A DNA stretch of 64,000 nucleotides from Ophiocordyceps camponoti-saundersi (nom. inval.) (taxonomy: Eukaryota; Ascomycota; Sordariomycetes; Hypocreales; Ophiocordycipitaceae): the NCBI GenBank assembly GCA_003339415.1, contig PDHQ01000176.1, forward strand, positions 1-64,000, written 5' to 3'. How positions within the stretch are numbered: position 1 is the stretch's first letter; the number at the start of each line of letters is the position of its first letter. Shown one piece after another: positions 12,021-23,215 of this stretch. The notes beneath the pieces are model-generated. The model was not told the DNA's origin. It worked only from the letters and a program-made list of their open reading frames with translations, and made no database searches. The translations under genes and the position numbers were made by a program.

Positions 12021-12949
12021 GGAAGGAAAATCTAAAAAAGGTAAGGTAAAGTAGCGGGGTAGCTATTTTATTATCTATTAGTAATTTAAAAAGGGGGGCT
12101 ATATTTTTTTCTTTTTTACCTCTTTTTTCCTTTTTTTTTTTTCTTCTTTTTATTATTTTTAGAAAAAGGTATATTTTTAACCCCCTTTTTTAACTTTTCT
12201 TTTTAACTTTTATAATAAAAGAAAAATAATAAAGGTTATATAGCTATATTAAGAAAATAATAATAATAAATATATTTAAGATTATTTATAATAAGCTTTA
12301 TAATTTTCCTTATATTATATATATAGCTTAGCTAGCTAATTATAAGGTTTTATATTAAAAATAATAAAATATATAATATTATATAATATTAGCTATATAT
12401 AAAGCTAATAAAATATATAAGCTTATAATTAGCTAATTATTTTAATTATATTAAAGCTTAATATAAATATTAAAAGATAAAGAAAGTTAAAAGTTAAGGG
12501 CGGAGTTAAAATTAAAGCTTAAAATACTAACTAAATTATAAATATATTTAAAAAAGTTATATATTATTATAATAAAAATAGCGTAATATATTAATAAAGG
12601 AGGATAGCTAAATAGCTTATTAGTAAATATAAAATAATATAAAGTAAAGTAAAGTTAGATATAGCTAATAATAAATAGTAAGAAAAAATTTAAGTTAACT
12701 TATATAATATATAAAAGTAAAATAAAATATTAAAGCTTTAATTTAATAAGATAATAATAATACTATAAGTAAGCGCTTTAGTAAGGTTAGCTATTTTAAT
12801 AGCCGCTTTTAATATTACTCCTATTATTATAATTATTAACGCTTCTTCTTAGAAATCTTATATATTAATATTAATTTACTTTAAAATACCTAGTAAATAG
12901 ATAAATATTAGTATAAGCGGAGCTAAAAATAAGGAGGGGGGCGGAGTAA

Positions 12950-13170
12950 TAATAATAATAATAATAATAGCAATAAATATAATAATTAAACTATAAGCGG
13001 AGGTAATAATAATAATAAATATAAAAAAGAAAGCGGAGGTAATAATAAAGGGCGTAGGGGTAATAGCGCTAATTTAGATAATAATAGCTATAATAATAAT
13101 AGTAAAGTTTATAATAAAGATAAAAAAAGTAATAATAATAGTAGCGAAAATATTTATAATAATAATAATA
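12950..13170 (+). repeat. AAT-rich trinucleotide stretch in segment D
   Basis: Runs of AAT/TAA triplets broken by GGCGGAGGT blocks. Read on the + strand they look like the remains of an Asn/Gly-rich coding stretch. The mirror copy is at about 43,500-43,760. Confidence 0.5.
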
Positions 13171-15703
13171 ATTATTATTATTATTAGCTTAAAAGATTTT
13201 ATTATATTATTTTTATAAAAATTTTAATTAAAAATATATTTAAAAATATAAGATTTTTAATCTACTATATATAATATAATATATAATCTTAACTAAATAT
13301 AAAATAATATTAATTAAGAGGTAATAAATTATATTAAAATTAACTAATTTAAATATATTTTAAAAAATATTATTAAAATTTAATATATTTTTAACTTAAA
13401 TTTATTAAAATTAAAGCTAAAGCTAAAAATAAAGCTAAAAGTAAAAAATAAAGTAATAGCTTAAATACTAATTTTTATTATATTTATATTAAAAAGTAAA
13501 TTAAACTAAATAATAGTTAGAAAAGATAAGGAGGGGGTAAATAAAGTTAAGGGGGCAGGTAAAGCGGAGAAAGTAAGCGATATAAAGAAAAGTAAGGAGA
13601 AGTAGGAAATAAGGGAGATAGAGGCTAGGGAGGCGGCAGAGGAGAAGTTAAAGCTTAAGCTAGATTTTATTTAAATATTAGAATTATCTCCTATAAAGTC
13701 TATATTAATAATATTAAAGCGTATAATAAAAAGCGATAATAATAGCTTAAAAAAAAGCTTATAAAAGTTAGAAATATTATTAAGCGCGGAGGATAAAGTA
13801 AAAAATAAGGCGGGAAAAAAAGTAAGAAAGCTAAGTAAATTAAATAAAACTAAGTAAAATAAAAAGCGAAGTTAAGAGTAAGGTATAAGGTAAATAGATA
13901 ATAATAATTATATAGCGAAAATATTAAGAATTAACCTTTACGCTTAAACTTTATATTTAAATATTTTAATATATTTAAATATTATAAAATAATAAAAAAA
14001 GGTTAAATTAATAAAGGCGTTATAAGTAAATAAATTATAAAGTAAAAAAGCTTATAATAGCTTTATAGCTAAGGGCTTTATTAAAATCCTTATAATTTTA
14101 AATTAAACTTATAAGAAATATTAATAAAAGCGTCCTTTTATAAATAGTTAATTTATAATATAAAGTAAAATAAGCTACTATCTTATTTTTTTTATTATTA
14201 TAAAAATAATAAGAGGTTATAATTATAAGAATATTATAAATATAAAGAAACTTATTAAGGCTAATTTTACTATTATAAAGCTAAGTTAAGGTATTATTTA
14301 AGAATTTTAGAAAGCTTTAATAAATTAATAAAGCGTTACTAAGTTTTAATTAAAGCGGTTTATTAGTAAGGTATTTAGAGAACTAGCTATATTTTTAAAA
14401 CTTTCTTTTCTTAAAATTTTAGTAAAATTATTATTCTTTATAAAAATAAGCTTTTAAAATCTTAAAAAACTAAGAGGCGATATTTAAAATTTACACTTTA
14501 ATAATAAAAAAAGATTAAAGGGATTTAAAGGAAATATAAATAAAATAAGGCTAACTTTTATAATATTAATAAAAATATATAATAATTCTCTTAAAAGCGG
14601 AGCAGATATAAGCCGCGGGCCCTTTATTATAAAAGAGTTAATAGCTATAAGTAGCGTAATAAGATAGGTAAATATTAATAAGGGGGATAAAGGTTTCGAA
14701 CTTAATATAATAAAAAAAGGTTACTTAGTATACTTTAAAGATAACGCGGAGGTATTTAAACTAAGTTATAGCTAGTTATTAAAAAATAAAGCTTTTAAGT
14801 TCCTTACTTAGTAGGGTTAGAGCGGAGTAAATTATAGCGCTAAAGGCGATTATAAACCTAATAACCTTAATATAAATTTCCTTTATTTAAAGGAGTAAGA
14901 AGCTTTAAATAAATAAAGTAAGCTTAGTTAGAGCTAGCTATTAATAAATAAGCTTTTTTATAAAGTAGCGGAGGTATAGCTTTTATTAGAGTTTATAATA
15001 GATTTAAATTTTAAATATATATACTTTTTATATAAGTTAAATAATATTCTTATTAAAAATTAGTAAAGTTATATTAGTAAAGTAAGCTTTTATAAAGTAA
15101 AGAAGCTTATTTTTAAATAGCTAAAAAGTTATTTTATATTTTATTACTTAATTATAGTAAATATTCTAAGCTTATTTAAGCTAATAGCGGACTTAAGCAA
15201 AAGTACGCTTAATATTAAGGATATTAATATTATTTATAAATTTAATAATAAATATATTAATTACCTATTTTAAATACTTATAAAAAGATAAAATATATAA
15301 GATAAAAAGTATTAGAGAGAGTAAAAAGTATTAAGGGATTTTAGTAAAGATAAGGAAAAGGTTTAATAATTTACTATTAACTTTTAAGCGGGAGGTATAA
15401 TTAAAAAGGTAAGAGTAAAAGAAAGCTATAATTTATCTAAAAAAGCTAAAAAAGTTAAGGATTTCTATTAGCTTAAAATATAAGATATAGTTAAAAATAC
15501 CTATTATATTTAATATTAGGAGAGAGGTAAAGCTTTAAAAGCTTTAAGCGGTATAAATAAACTTTATTAAAAAAAGTAAGATATTATTAATAAATTAGTT
15601 AAGCTAGTTACTTATCTAACCTTATAGTAAAATTCCCGCAAACTTCGCTATATAAGATATTTTTTTTATTATTATAATTTTAAAAATCTTATTTATAATA
15701 TTA

Positions 15704-17256
15704 ATAATAATAATAATATTTATACGCTAATATGCTTAATATAGCTTAAAACTATTCTATATATATTTTAAAAGTAAGAAAAACTAGAGAACTTAAAGTA
15801 AAACCCTCCCCTTAAGCGTTACCTTAGTTTAAAGCCGGATTAGGTCCGCACCCGGTACTCTATACCTTAAATAAGTCTAATAATAATAAGTAATTAGGAA
15901 GCTAATATATCCTTTAAAGCGGAGTCCGCGGTAATAAGAGTACGCGTAGTCTAAGTTTAGTATAGAGTCTATATAGCTACTTATCTTCTTAAGCGTTATT
16001 ATCGCTATAAATTAAATCTCCGCGCTTAATTATAGTATCCTAAATAATCTATTCGATTAAGGCTTTATTAATATAACTAAGAAACGTATAAAAATTCTAC
16101 TAGCTTATAATAAACTTTATAATAGCTAATTTTAAAAAATAGCTTAATTATCGCGGCGGAGCTATAAATAAGTTCGGAAAGGGGGTTAGAGGTAGAGCTA
16201 CTATATTTACCTTTTAGCGTTTCCGCCCTAGCTATTACTAGACTCTAGTTAGCGCTAAAAGGGGAGGAGAGGTAATATATACAGAGTTTTAATCCGTAAA
16301 TTTTTAAAATTAGAAAATATAAGTATTTTTCGCCTAATCTTACGCTACTCTTATCTTAAGGTAAAGTTAACTTTACTTAGGGTAAATCCCCTAATAAAGA
16401 GGGTAGTAATATAATCTTTTTTTATACGCTATAAAGTAAGCTAACTTACCCTCTATATATAGAAAGGTAGAGTATTAGCTATATTATAGCTTTATTATAT
16501 AATATTTAGCGATATATCTAAGCTAATAATATTTAAAATATTACTAAGGTTAGACTTTTAGCTTATAAAGTTTTATATTAAAAATCTCCGCTTATATTAT
16601 TATATTTTTATTATAAATTTAATTTATATTTATTATACTATTAATAATAATTATAAAAAAACTCCGCTAAGTTCTTAAATAATATCTTTTCGTATATAGT
16701 TATATTATTAAGACCTTATTTAAAAACTTAATTTTTTTTTAAAAGGCCTTTTTCCCGCCTTATTATAAGGCCCGCGCTAGTACCTTTTTTATAATAAGAG
16801 TATAATTTTCGCTAGTTAAGCGTACTTTTTCTCTAAAAGTAGTATAGAGCTACCTTAGATTAGACTAAAGCTTATAAATAATATTTTAAAATATTACTAT
16901 AATATTACCGCTAAGTAATTTCCTTATAATAAAAGCTTAGCTTTACTTACGGAGTTCGCAGTTAATACTTATTATAGTTACCTTAAGGCCTTAAACTTAA
17001 AGTAAAATAGCGATAAAGTTAGAGCAAATTATAAGCTAACGCTTATATTATTTAGGAACTTATTTTTTAATAGTTTTCTTTAGCGCTCTAGCCGTAACCG
17101 TAGCTTATATCGGAGGAGTTCCGCTCCCCCCGGAGCTATAGAAAAGAGAGAAAACCGCGGCTATAATAGCCGAGGAAATACTGCTAATTAACGGAGTCGG
17201 AGTAGGGGGGGCGCCTCCCCAGACCCTCTTAGACTCCGCTACTTATTCGATAATTA
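15704..17256 (-). mobile_element. Element C3, 5'-truncated, 15-bp TSD
   Basis: A 1,553-bp reverse copy of element C, flanked by identical 15-bp TTATTTATAATATTA (15,689-15,703 and 17,257-17,271). The empty site is visible in reverse near 33,700 and 27,475. Its TAA-rich tail lies on the left, the 5' end on the right, truncated relative to C1 (matches C1 from about 5,940). It keeps more G+C than C1 or C2, notably around 17,090-17,240 (GGGGGGCGCCTCCCC-like block), so it has suffered less RIP and best preserves the original sequence. A decayed + reading frame on its own strand has mostly glutamine-type stops, but no family is recognisable. Confidence 0.8.
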
Positions 17257-17271
17257 TTATTTATAATATTA

Positions 17272-20200
17272 AGAAAGGAGATAAGGCGGTAGCTACTTAA
17301 AGTTTAATAAACTTTTAAGCTTTTTCCCGCTTTCTAAAAAATTATAATATTAAAAGTTTAATATTAAGTAAGGAAATATTTATAAGTAATATATTTTTAA
17401 AAAAGCTTAGTTAGAACTATTATAAGGGGTTATTTATAACTTTTTAGGAAGCTAATAAAGATATTATTAAGCTTAGCGGATTTTTATAATATAATATTAG
17501 AAATAGTAAATTAAACTTTATTTTTAATAATTTAAAAGGGAATATTTATTAAGGGGAAAAAGTTAGAGATAGGAAAATATAAGGTATTTTCCGAGGGATA
17601 AGGAAAAAACTTATAAACTAAAAGCTTTAATTTTTTAAAGAAAGATAATTAAAAAGTAAAGTTTATATCTTATTAAAAAAAAGGAGTATATATAAGCTTT
17701 AGAGGAGCTTAGCTATAAAATCTTACTTGCTAAGCTATAAACTATATAATATTAAAGTTATTATTTATAAAAGTAAGAAATCGCTTTTAATTATCTTTTT
17801 TTACTTTCTTAAGAAATAATTTTTATTATATTATAATATTTTAATATACTTATTAGTAATTAAAATCTAACTATATTTATTAATATTACTTAATATATTT
17901 TATATTTAAAATTATAAAAGTAACTTTTAAAATTTACTATAAGTATAAATAAGAATTATATTATTAAGGTAATTTTAAAATTATTAAGTTAGCTATAATA
18001 TTTAATTAATTATATAGCTATATTATTAATTTTTTAATAATTATTATAAATTTTACTTAAATAGTAGAAAATAAAAGGCGGTTTTTTACTTTTATTTATA
18101 AGATATTAAAGTTAAAATATTTCTAGCGCGATATTAAGGTAAAATTTAAAAAAAGAGAGGTAATAAATAATATAAACTAGAAAATATAATTAAAGCTAAA
18201 AAAATTAAGGTTTAGGCTAAGGTATATAAAAAAATAATAAAATATATTTTAAATTAAGTTAATAATATTAGCCTTTTACTTATATATATTTTAAGTAATC
18301 TTATAAGGAGGGGTAAAAAATTTAAGGCGGAGTTAATAAAAAGCGGAGAGAAGTTTCGTAAAATAAAAAAAGGTATATTCGTAAAGGTCCTAAAAAGGGT
18401 AATAGGTATTAAAATCGCCGAGGATAATTAGCGGAGCGGAGGCGGAGGCGGAGTATAAGAAGGGAAAAAAAAGTAATAAGCGTAAAAAAAGTCTAATATA
18501 TATTTTAAATAATAAAAAATAAATAGTAAATATTTAAAGCTTATTATAAAAGGAAACTTTAATAAAGTTAGGCCTTATAATAAGGTTTTAGTTATTAATT
18601 TTATATTATTTATATATATAAAAGAGAGCTTTACCTTTATTTTAAATAAGGTAGTAAGAAGCGAGTTTAGGAAATAAAAGGCGATTATATATATTAAGCT
18701 AAAATTCTTATATAATAATAATATTATAACTTTCCTTATTAAATAAGGTAAGCTAAATAAAATAATTAATTTTTTAGATATTTTATAATAAGGTTATAAT
18801 TTTTATAAAAATTAAATATAAGGAATAATTATTTATAATTACTTTAATTATATAAAATCCGCTAATATAAACTTTACTTAAAATTATAAGGCTAATTATA
18901 AGTTATAAAGTTTATTATATAGCTTATAGCTTTTATAAGTATTATTAAGTTAAGAGCTTTTTAAGGAGACTTAAGTAAATAGCGTATTATAAAAAGATTA
19001 TTAAAATATATCTTTAAGAGATTTATAATATACTCGCTTCCTTAAAAAAACTATAATAAAGCTTTTACTATTTTTATAAAATTACCGCTAAATAAGAGCT
19101 AGAAGTTAAGTAGCTTATAATAATTAAAAAAAGTAAGGTTTATTAAGAAAGCTAAACTTAATATAGCTTTATTATTTCTAAAACTCTAAGTAATCTTTTA
19201 ATTATATAAAATATATACTCTTATATAAAATATAATAATAAGGTCTTTTTCCTTTTTATATAAAGTAGTTTTTTTCTTTATTATTATATAAAATAGCTAT
19301 ATAATATTTATAATAAGGGGGCTTTTAGTAATATTTTATAATATACTTAAATTAAAAATATTTATAATATTACTTAAGGCGTATAAAATCCTTATAAAGT
19401 TTATAATAAATTATCTTTATATTTATAATTACTTTATTTAAGTAAAGCTTATCTATATCTTTTACGCTATTAAAGCTTATAATAAGATAAGTTTATAAAG
19501 CTTTTTTATTAGTAATATACTAAAGTTAGAGCGCTTTCGCCTAAATTATATTAACTTTATTTACCTTTTTAATAATATTAAATAGCGCGTTATAGTTATA
19601 GTTAGCTATTAAAATTTAAATATTTTTAATAATAATAGTATAAGTTTAGCGTATACGCTTAGCCTCTACTTTAAAAGTTTAAATTACCTATTTATTCTTA
19701 AAAATAAAATCTTTATATTTTAAGTTAAAAATAATAATAAAATTATTACTAAAAAATTAATATATAGTAATTATTATAAAATAGCTTATAGCTTTATTAA
19801 TTTTCTAAATAACTTTTTAGAAAATAAGCGCTAGAATTTTATTAATTATTAAAATATTTTTTACTAATATAAATACCTTTTTTTTTATTTTTACCGGAAT
19901 TAGCTATATAAAGAGCGCTATAAAAGGGGTAAAGTTTAAGGCGGAGTTTATAATTATATTAGCTTAAGTTAAAGCTTTAAAAATAAAGTTTAATTTTTTA
20001 CTTATTATTTTATAAAAAATAGCCTTAACTAATTTCTAAATAATATAGGAGATAATAATAAGAAAGCTAAATAAATTCTTAAAAGCTTATTAGCGCTATT
20101 AAAGCTTAATAAATATTATATTAAAAATACCTTATATAAGGCGAAAATTTTATATAAAGATTACCTTAGTAAGTTTTTTATATATAGATTTTAAAATAAA

Positions 20201-20480
20201 ATTTATTAAAATTTAAAAAATATTAATAAATAAATTATTAAAATTAGTAACGATATTAAATTAATTTTTACTTATATATAAATATTATTAAGATTAGTTA
20301 AGCTTCTAAGTTCCGCTATTAAGTATTATTAGTATTAATAGTAAACTAGGAGGCGGACCGCCTTATAACCCCGCGTTTAGGGTTATTCTTTTAATAGAGA
20401 TAAACTTTAAAAAGTAGAAAATATTAAATTCTTATAATATTATAGCGTTAAGTATAAATAGAGACCCTAATTATTTAAAA
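17272..20480 (+). mobile_element. Element DFE copy 1, segments F and E
   Basis: Continuation of DFE after C3. F (17,272-18,300) is repeated in reverse at 32,561-33,721; E (18,300-20,480) in reverse at 28,690-30,779. The + strand around 18,650-19,150 reads a decayed lysine/tyrosine-rich frame whose stops are nearly all TAA/TAG. Near 20,415-20,440 a purine-rich stretch precedes TATTAAATTCTTATAATATT. A less decayed relative at 26,216-26,245 (reverse) shows a true polypurine run, AAAGGGGGGAAAG, before TGTTAAATTC. That hints at a retroelement 3' end, but no matching 5' LTR was found. Confidence 0.6.
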
Positions 20481-21159
20481 TTATAAAAGTTATATAATAA
20501 TAATAAAAATATTAATATTATTTTATAATTATATTTTATTATTAAATAAGTTTTTAGACTTTTAGCTGCTAAAATAGCTTATAATTATTATAAAAGGGTT
20601 TTTAATCTCTTAATAACCCTTCTTAATATTACCCCTTTAATTATATTTATTATAAGCTAAGTAAAGTTACTACTTTTATTAAGGTTATACTAAAGTTAGA
20701 CTATACCCCGGCTATATAATTAAGGTAAAAATACTTATACTTTTTATTAAATTTAAACTAACTATCTTGCTTATAAGAGACTAATATCTCTAAGCGCTTA
20801 ACTACTATATTAGGAGAGTAATTACTTAAGTATAATTATTTATATATTAATATTTATAGTTTAGATTATTATTAAAATAATTTTTATATTTTTTTACTTA
20901 CTTTTTTTACTATAGTATTTATTTTTAACTAATTTTTAAAAGTCCTATATTTTTTAATTAAGCTATTATACTTACTATTATTAAAAGTAAATAATATTTT
21001 AAATAAAGTATTTTAAACTCTTAAATTTATATATTTATATACTTACTTATATTTATATATTATTATACTTTTACTCTTACTTAGTGTTTTATATTATTTT
21101 ATTATAACTCTTATATACCTTTAAAGGAATTTAGTATTTTAATATTATATTTATAATAT
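20481..21159. other. AT-rich RIP tract, nothing recognisable
   Basis: About 680 bp of A+T-rich sequence between the E terminus and the gene island. It lacks CpA/TpG like the other tracts. I found no second copy and no reading frame. It changes to ordinary composition within a few tens of bases near 21,160. Confidence 0.6.
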
Positions 21160-21290
21160 TTGAAAGATATAGTATAATTATAAGAACCAGCATTATCGTA
21201 GTAAATATACGCACGTAACTTGATTAAAGGTTCTACACCTATGTTAATAGAACTTCTACTTCGCAAAGTTTCACTACCGCCGATAGCACG
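21160..21290 (+). promoter_or_regulatory. Short 5' region of the methyltransferase gene
   Basis: Only ~130 bp of non-RIP sequence separates the start codon from RIP-type DNA. It contains an upstream ATG at 21,241 that opens a 26-codon frame (stop TGA at 21,319-21,321) in another phase, overlapping the real start. No TATA box or specific factor site can be assigned with confidence. Confidence 0.4.
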
Positions 21291-23110
21291 ATGGAATTAT
21301 CGGGCCTGCCTAACGACTTGAATGACTCTTCTTCAGATGACTCGGGCTGGCTCGACTTGGAATCCGACGATGAGAGACCCCTTTTCATTTCCCTATTTGA
21401 TTCGCAGACATTCACGACGCTGGATCAAATGCTCGATTGTTGCAAGAGGCACTACAAGTTTGACCTCTTAGCCAATGTTCTCAGGCTGCAATTGGACCAT
21501 ACGGGTGCCATCAAGCTTGTCAACTTTATTCGTCTCTGCGTACAGAAGGGACAATCACTTCCTGACGTTATTTGCATGAGCCACATAGTCGACGATTTGT
21601 ATCTGAAGCCTGTATTGGACGATGATGCGGTTCTCTTCTCTTTGGATGATGTTTTGGACACTCCGATAGACTCATCCAAACCCCGAGATCCAGAAATGAG
21701 CCTCTTACTTGATCGAAATAGGCAGCTCGAAGCGGAATTGAAGTTAGTCCAGGATTGCTTCGCCAACTATCGTCTCACTGTGGAGGAGACGTTGAGCAAA
21801 CGCTGGGGAAGCGAAGATGATTCACATTCGGGCGTGAGCGGATACTCTCCAGTGCCATCTGCAAAAATGTCTGACCCTGATAAATACTTTGAAAGTTACG
21901 CCTCAAGCGGTATGAACCCTGACAAGCCCTTCCTCATGTGGTCGGGAGTGGCGGCAACTGATCTAGATTATACTTTAGAAATACACGAAATCATGTTGAA
22001 GGACCAAGTTCGCACTGACGCGTACCGTGATTTCATCTATGCTAATAAGCACCTTTTTGCCGGCAAGGTGGTGCTCGATATTGGTTGTGGTACAGGTGAG
22101 ATTCGTATCGCTGAGCTTGCTGTTTTTTCTTCTTGTCCCATGCAATTCGCTGTCAATTTTCTTTTGTGCTCACCCCTCGAGGACGTTCATCTTACTGACG
22201 ATCCGTCATTTTAATGGCTCGCGAGACATAAGGTATCTTAAGTATGCTTTGCGCCAAGGCTGGGTCCGCCAGGGTCATCGCAGTCGACAAATCAGACATT
22301 ATTGACAAGGCCAGGGAAAACGTTTTCAACAATGGCATGTCTAAAGAGATTCTGTGCCTGAGAGGAGCTATCGAAGACGTTGTTTTACCCGTTGACAAGG
22401 TAGATATCATTATTAGCGAGTGGATGGGGTATTGCCTACTCTATGAAGCCATGCTCCCTAGCGTGCTATATGCGCGAGATAAGTATCTCAAGCGTGAGGG
22501 AATGCTCGTGCCTTGCTTCGCCACCTTATGGATCGCTCCAGTCGAGGACCAGGCCTATTTGAGCGAAAGCATTGCCTACTGGCGCGATGTCTATGGTTTC
22601 GACATGCGGGCAATGCAGGAGGGCATATACGACGAGGTCCGCATAGAGAGTATGACCAAAACCTCTCTTTGTGGTGACGCTTGCCCTTTCCAAGTCTTCG
22701 ATCTTCGATCCGTGCGGCGAGAGGAGTTGGAATTTACGGCTGACTGGAGCTCCGTCATGCATAACACCGCCGGCGGAATTGACGGATTCCTGATATGGTT
22801 TGATATCTATTTCTCGACGTCTTCCTCAGATGAGCCGCCTCCTGACCCTAACACAACGCCGGCGGATTGGATTGAGATGAGGGCTGGGAATTGCGGGTTC
22901 ACGACCGGGCCGCATGGTAAAGAGACGCATTGGAAGCAAGGACTGTTACTACTTGCTCAGCCAGTACTGCGAACGAATTTGCCTCAACCTGGCCTAATAT
23001 CCGGGACCATCACTTGCTCAGTCCCGACGCACTATCCTCGAGCATTAAGTCTCCAGCAACGCTGGTCGACGTCAGTCAGGGACTATAGTCAATCATGGAA
23101 GCTAAGGTGA
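21291..23110 (+). CDS. PRMT3: PRMT3-type protein arginine N-methyltransferase
   Basis: Predicted S-adenosylmethionine-dependent type I arginine methyltransferase, cytosolic in known relatives, where ribosomal protein uS5 (Rps2) is the main substrate. Exons 21,291-22,095 and 22,233-23,110; the 137-bp intron (GTGAG...AAG, branch CTGAC near 22,195) splits a Gly codon of motif I. The product is 560 aa. Residues 31-80 match the PRMT3 N-terminal zinc-finger region (ends AIKLVNFIR), but as I align it the CxxC and His ligands are replaced (SLFD, Cys, Tyr). A coiled-coil-like stretch lies at 135-170. The core has YFESY (199-203), motif I VLDIGCGTG (261-269), VIAVD, an intact double-E loop SEWMGYCLLYEAM (330-342) and the THW loop (500-502), so catalysis should be intact. 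It ends SWKLR as the family does. Start chosen as the first in-frame ATG, giving the usual acidic N-terminus. Convergent with the OPT gene. Confidence 0.93.
22096..22232 (+). other. Intron of the PRMT3-type gene
   Basis: 137 bp, GTGAGA at the donor and ATAAG at the acceptor, with CTGAC about 35 bp upstream of the acceptor. Removal joins GCGTG to ILSMLCAKAGS in frame, which restores motif I; reading through it meets a stop at 22,212. Confidence 0.92.
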
Positions 23111-23215
23111 GGAAGGTTTTCAAACCCTAAGCCATGCTTTATCGGCGACGCGGTCTGCTGGCGCTGCTTGTTGCGTCCACCTCATGGGAACAATTGAAAG
23201 ACGTGATGCCCCGTA
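23111..23215. other. Convergent 3' intergenic region
   Basis: 105 bp between two stop codons facing each other, with ordinary composition. The 3' untranslated regions of both transcripts must overlap or be very short. No clear polyadenylation signal stands out. Confidence 0.6.

Larger units (their letters stand above)
11665..15703 (+). mobile_element. Element DFE copy 1, segment D
   Basis: The first ~4.0 kb of a ~7.25-kb element, repeated in reverse at 41,011-45,015. Both copies start at the same TTTA-repeat plus ACGCTAAGGGCC junction, so this is a true terminus. Decayed coding can be seen on the + strand: around 13,570-13,870 one frame reads a K/E-rich protein (RKLSKLNKTK near its end), and around 14,570-14,880 another reads a frame with GDKGFELNI and NNLNINFLYLKE. 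In-frame stops are TAA/TAG, as expected from RIP of glutamine or tryptophan codons. I do not recognise the protein family. D is separated from F by the C3 insertion. Confidence 0.65.

Noticed and set aside
11665..20480. Classifying DFE as a copia or gypsy LTR element because of its purine run and TA...-type end
   Set aside because: No second terminal repeat was found at the D terminus, and no reverse transcriptase, integrase or protease motif could be read, so the class is left open.
22027..22305. Alternative + strand frame running across the methyltransferase intron
   Set aside because: It reads a different phase from both exons and covers the 137-bp intron; the spliced frame restores the methyltransferase motifs.
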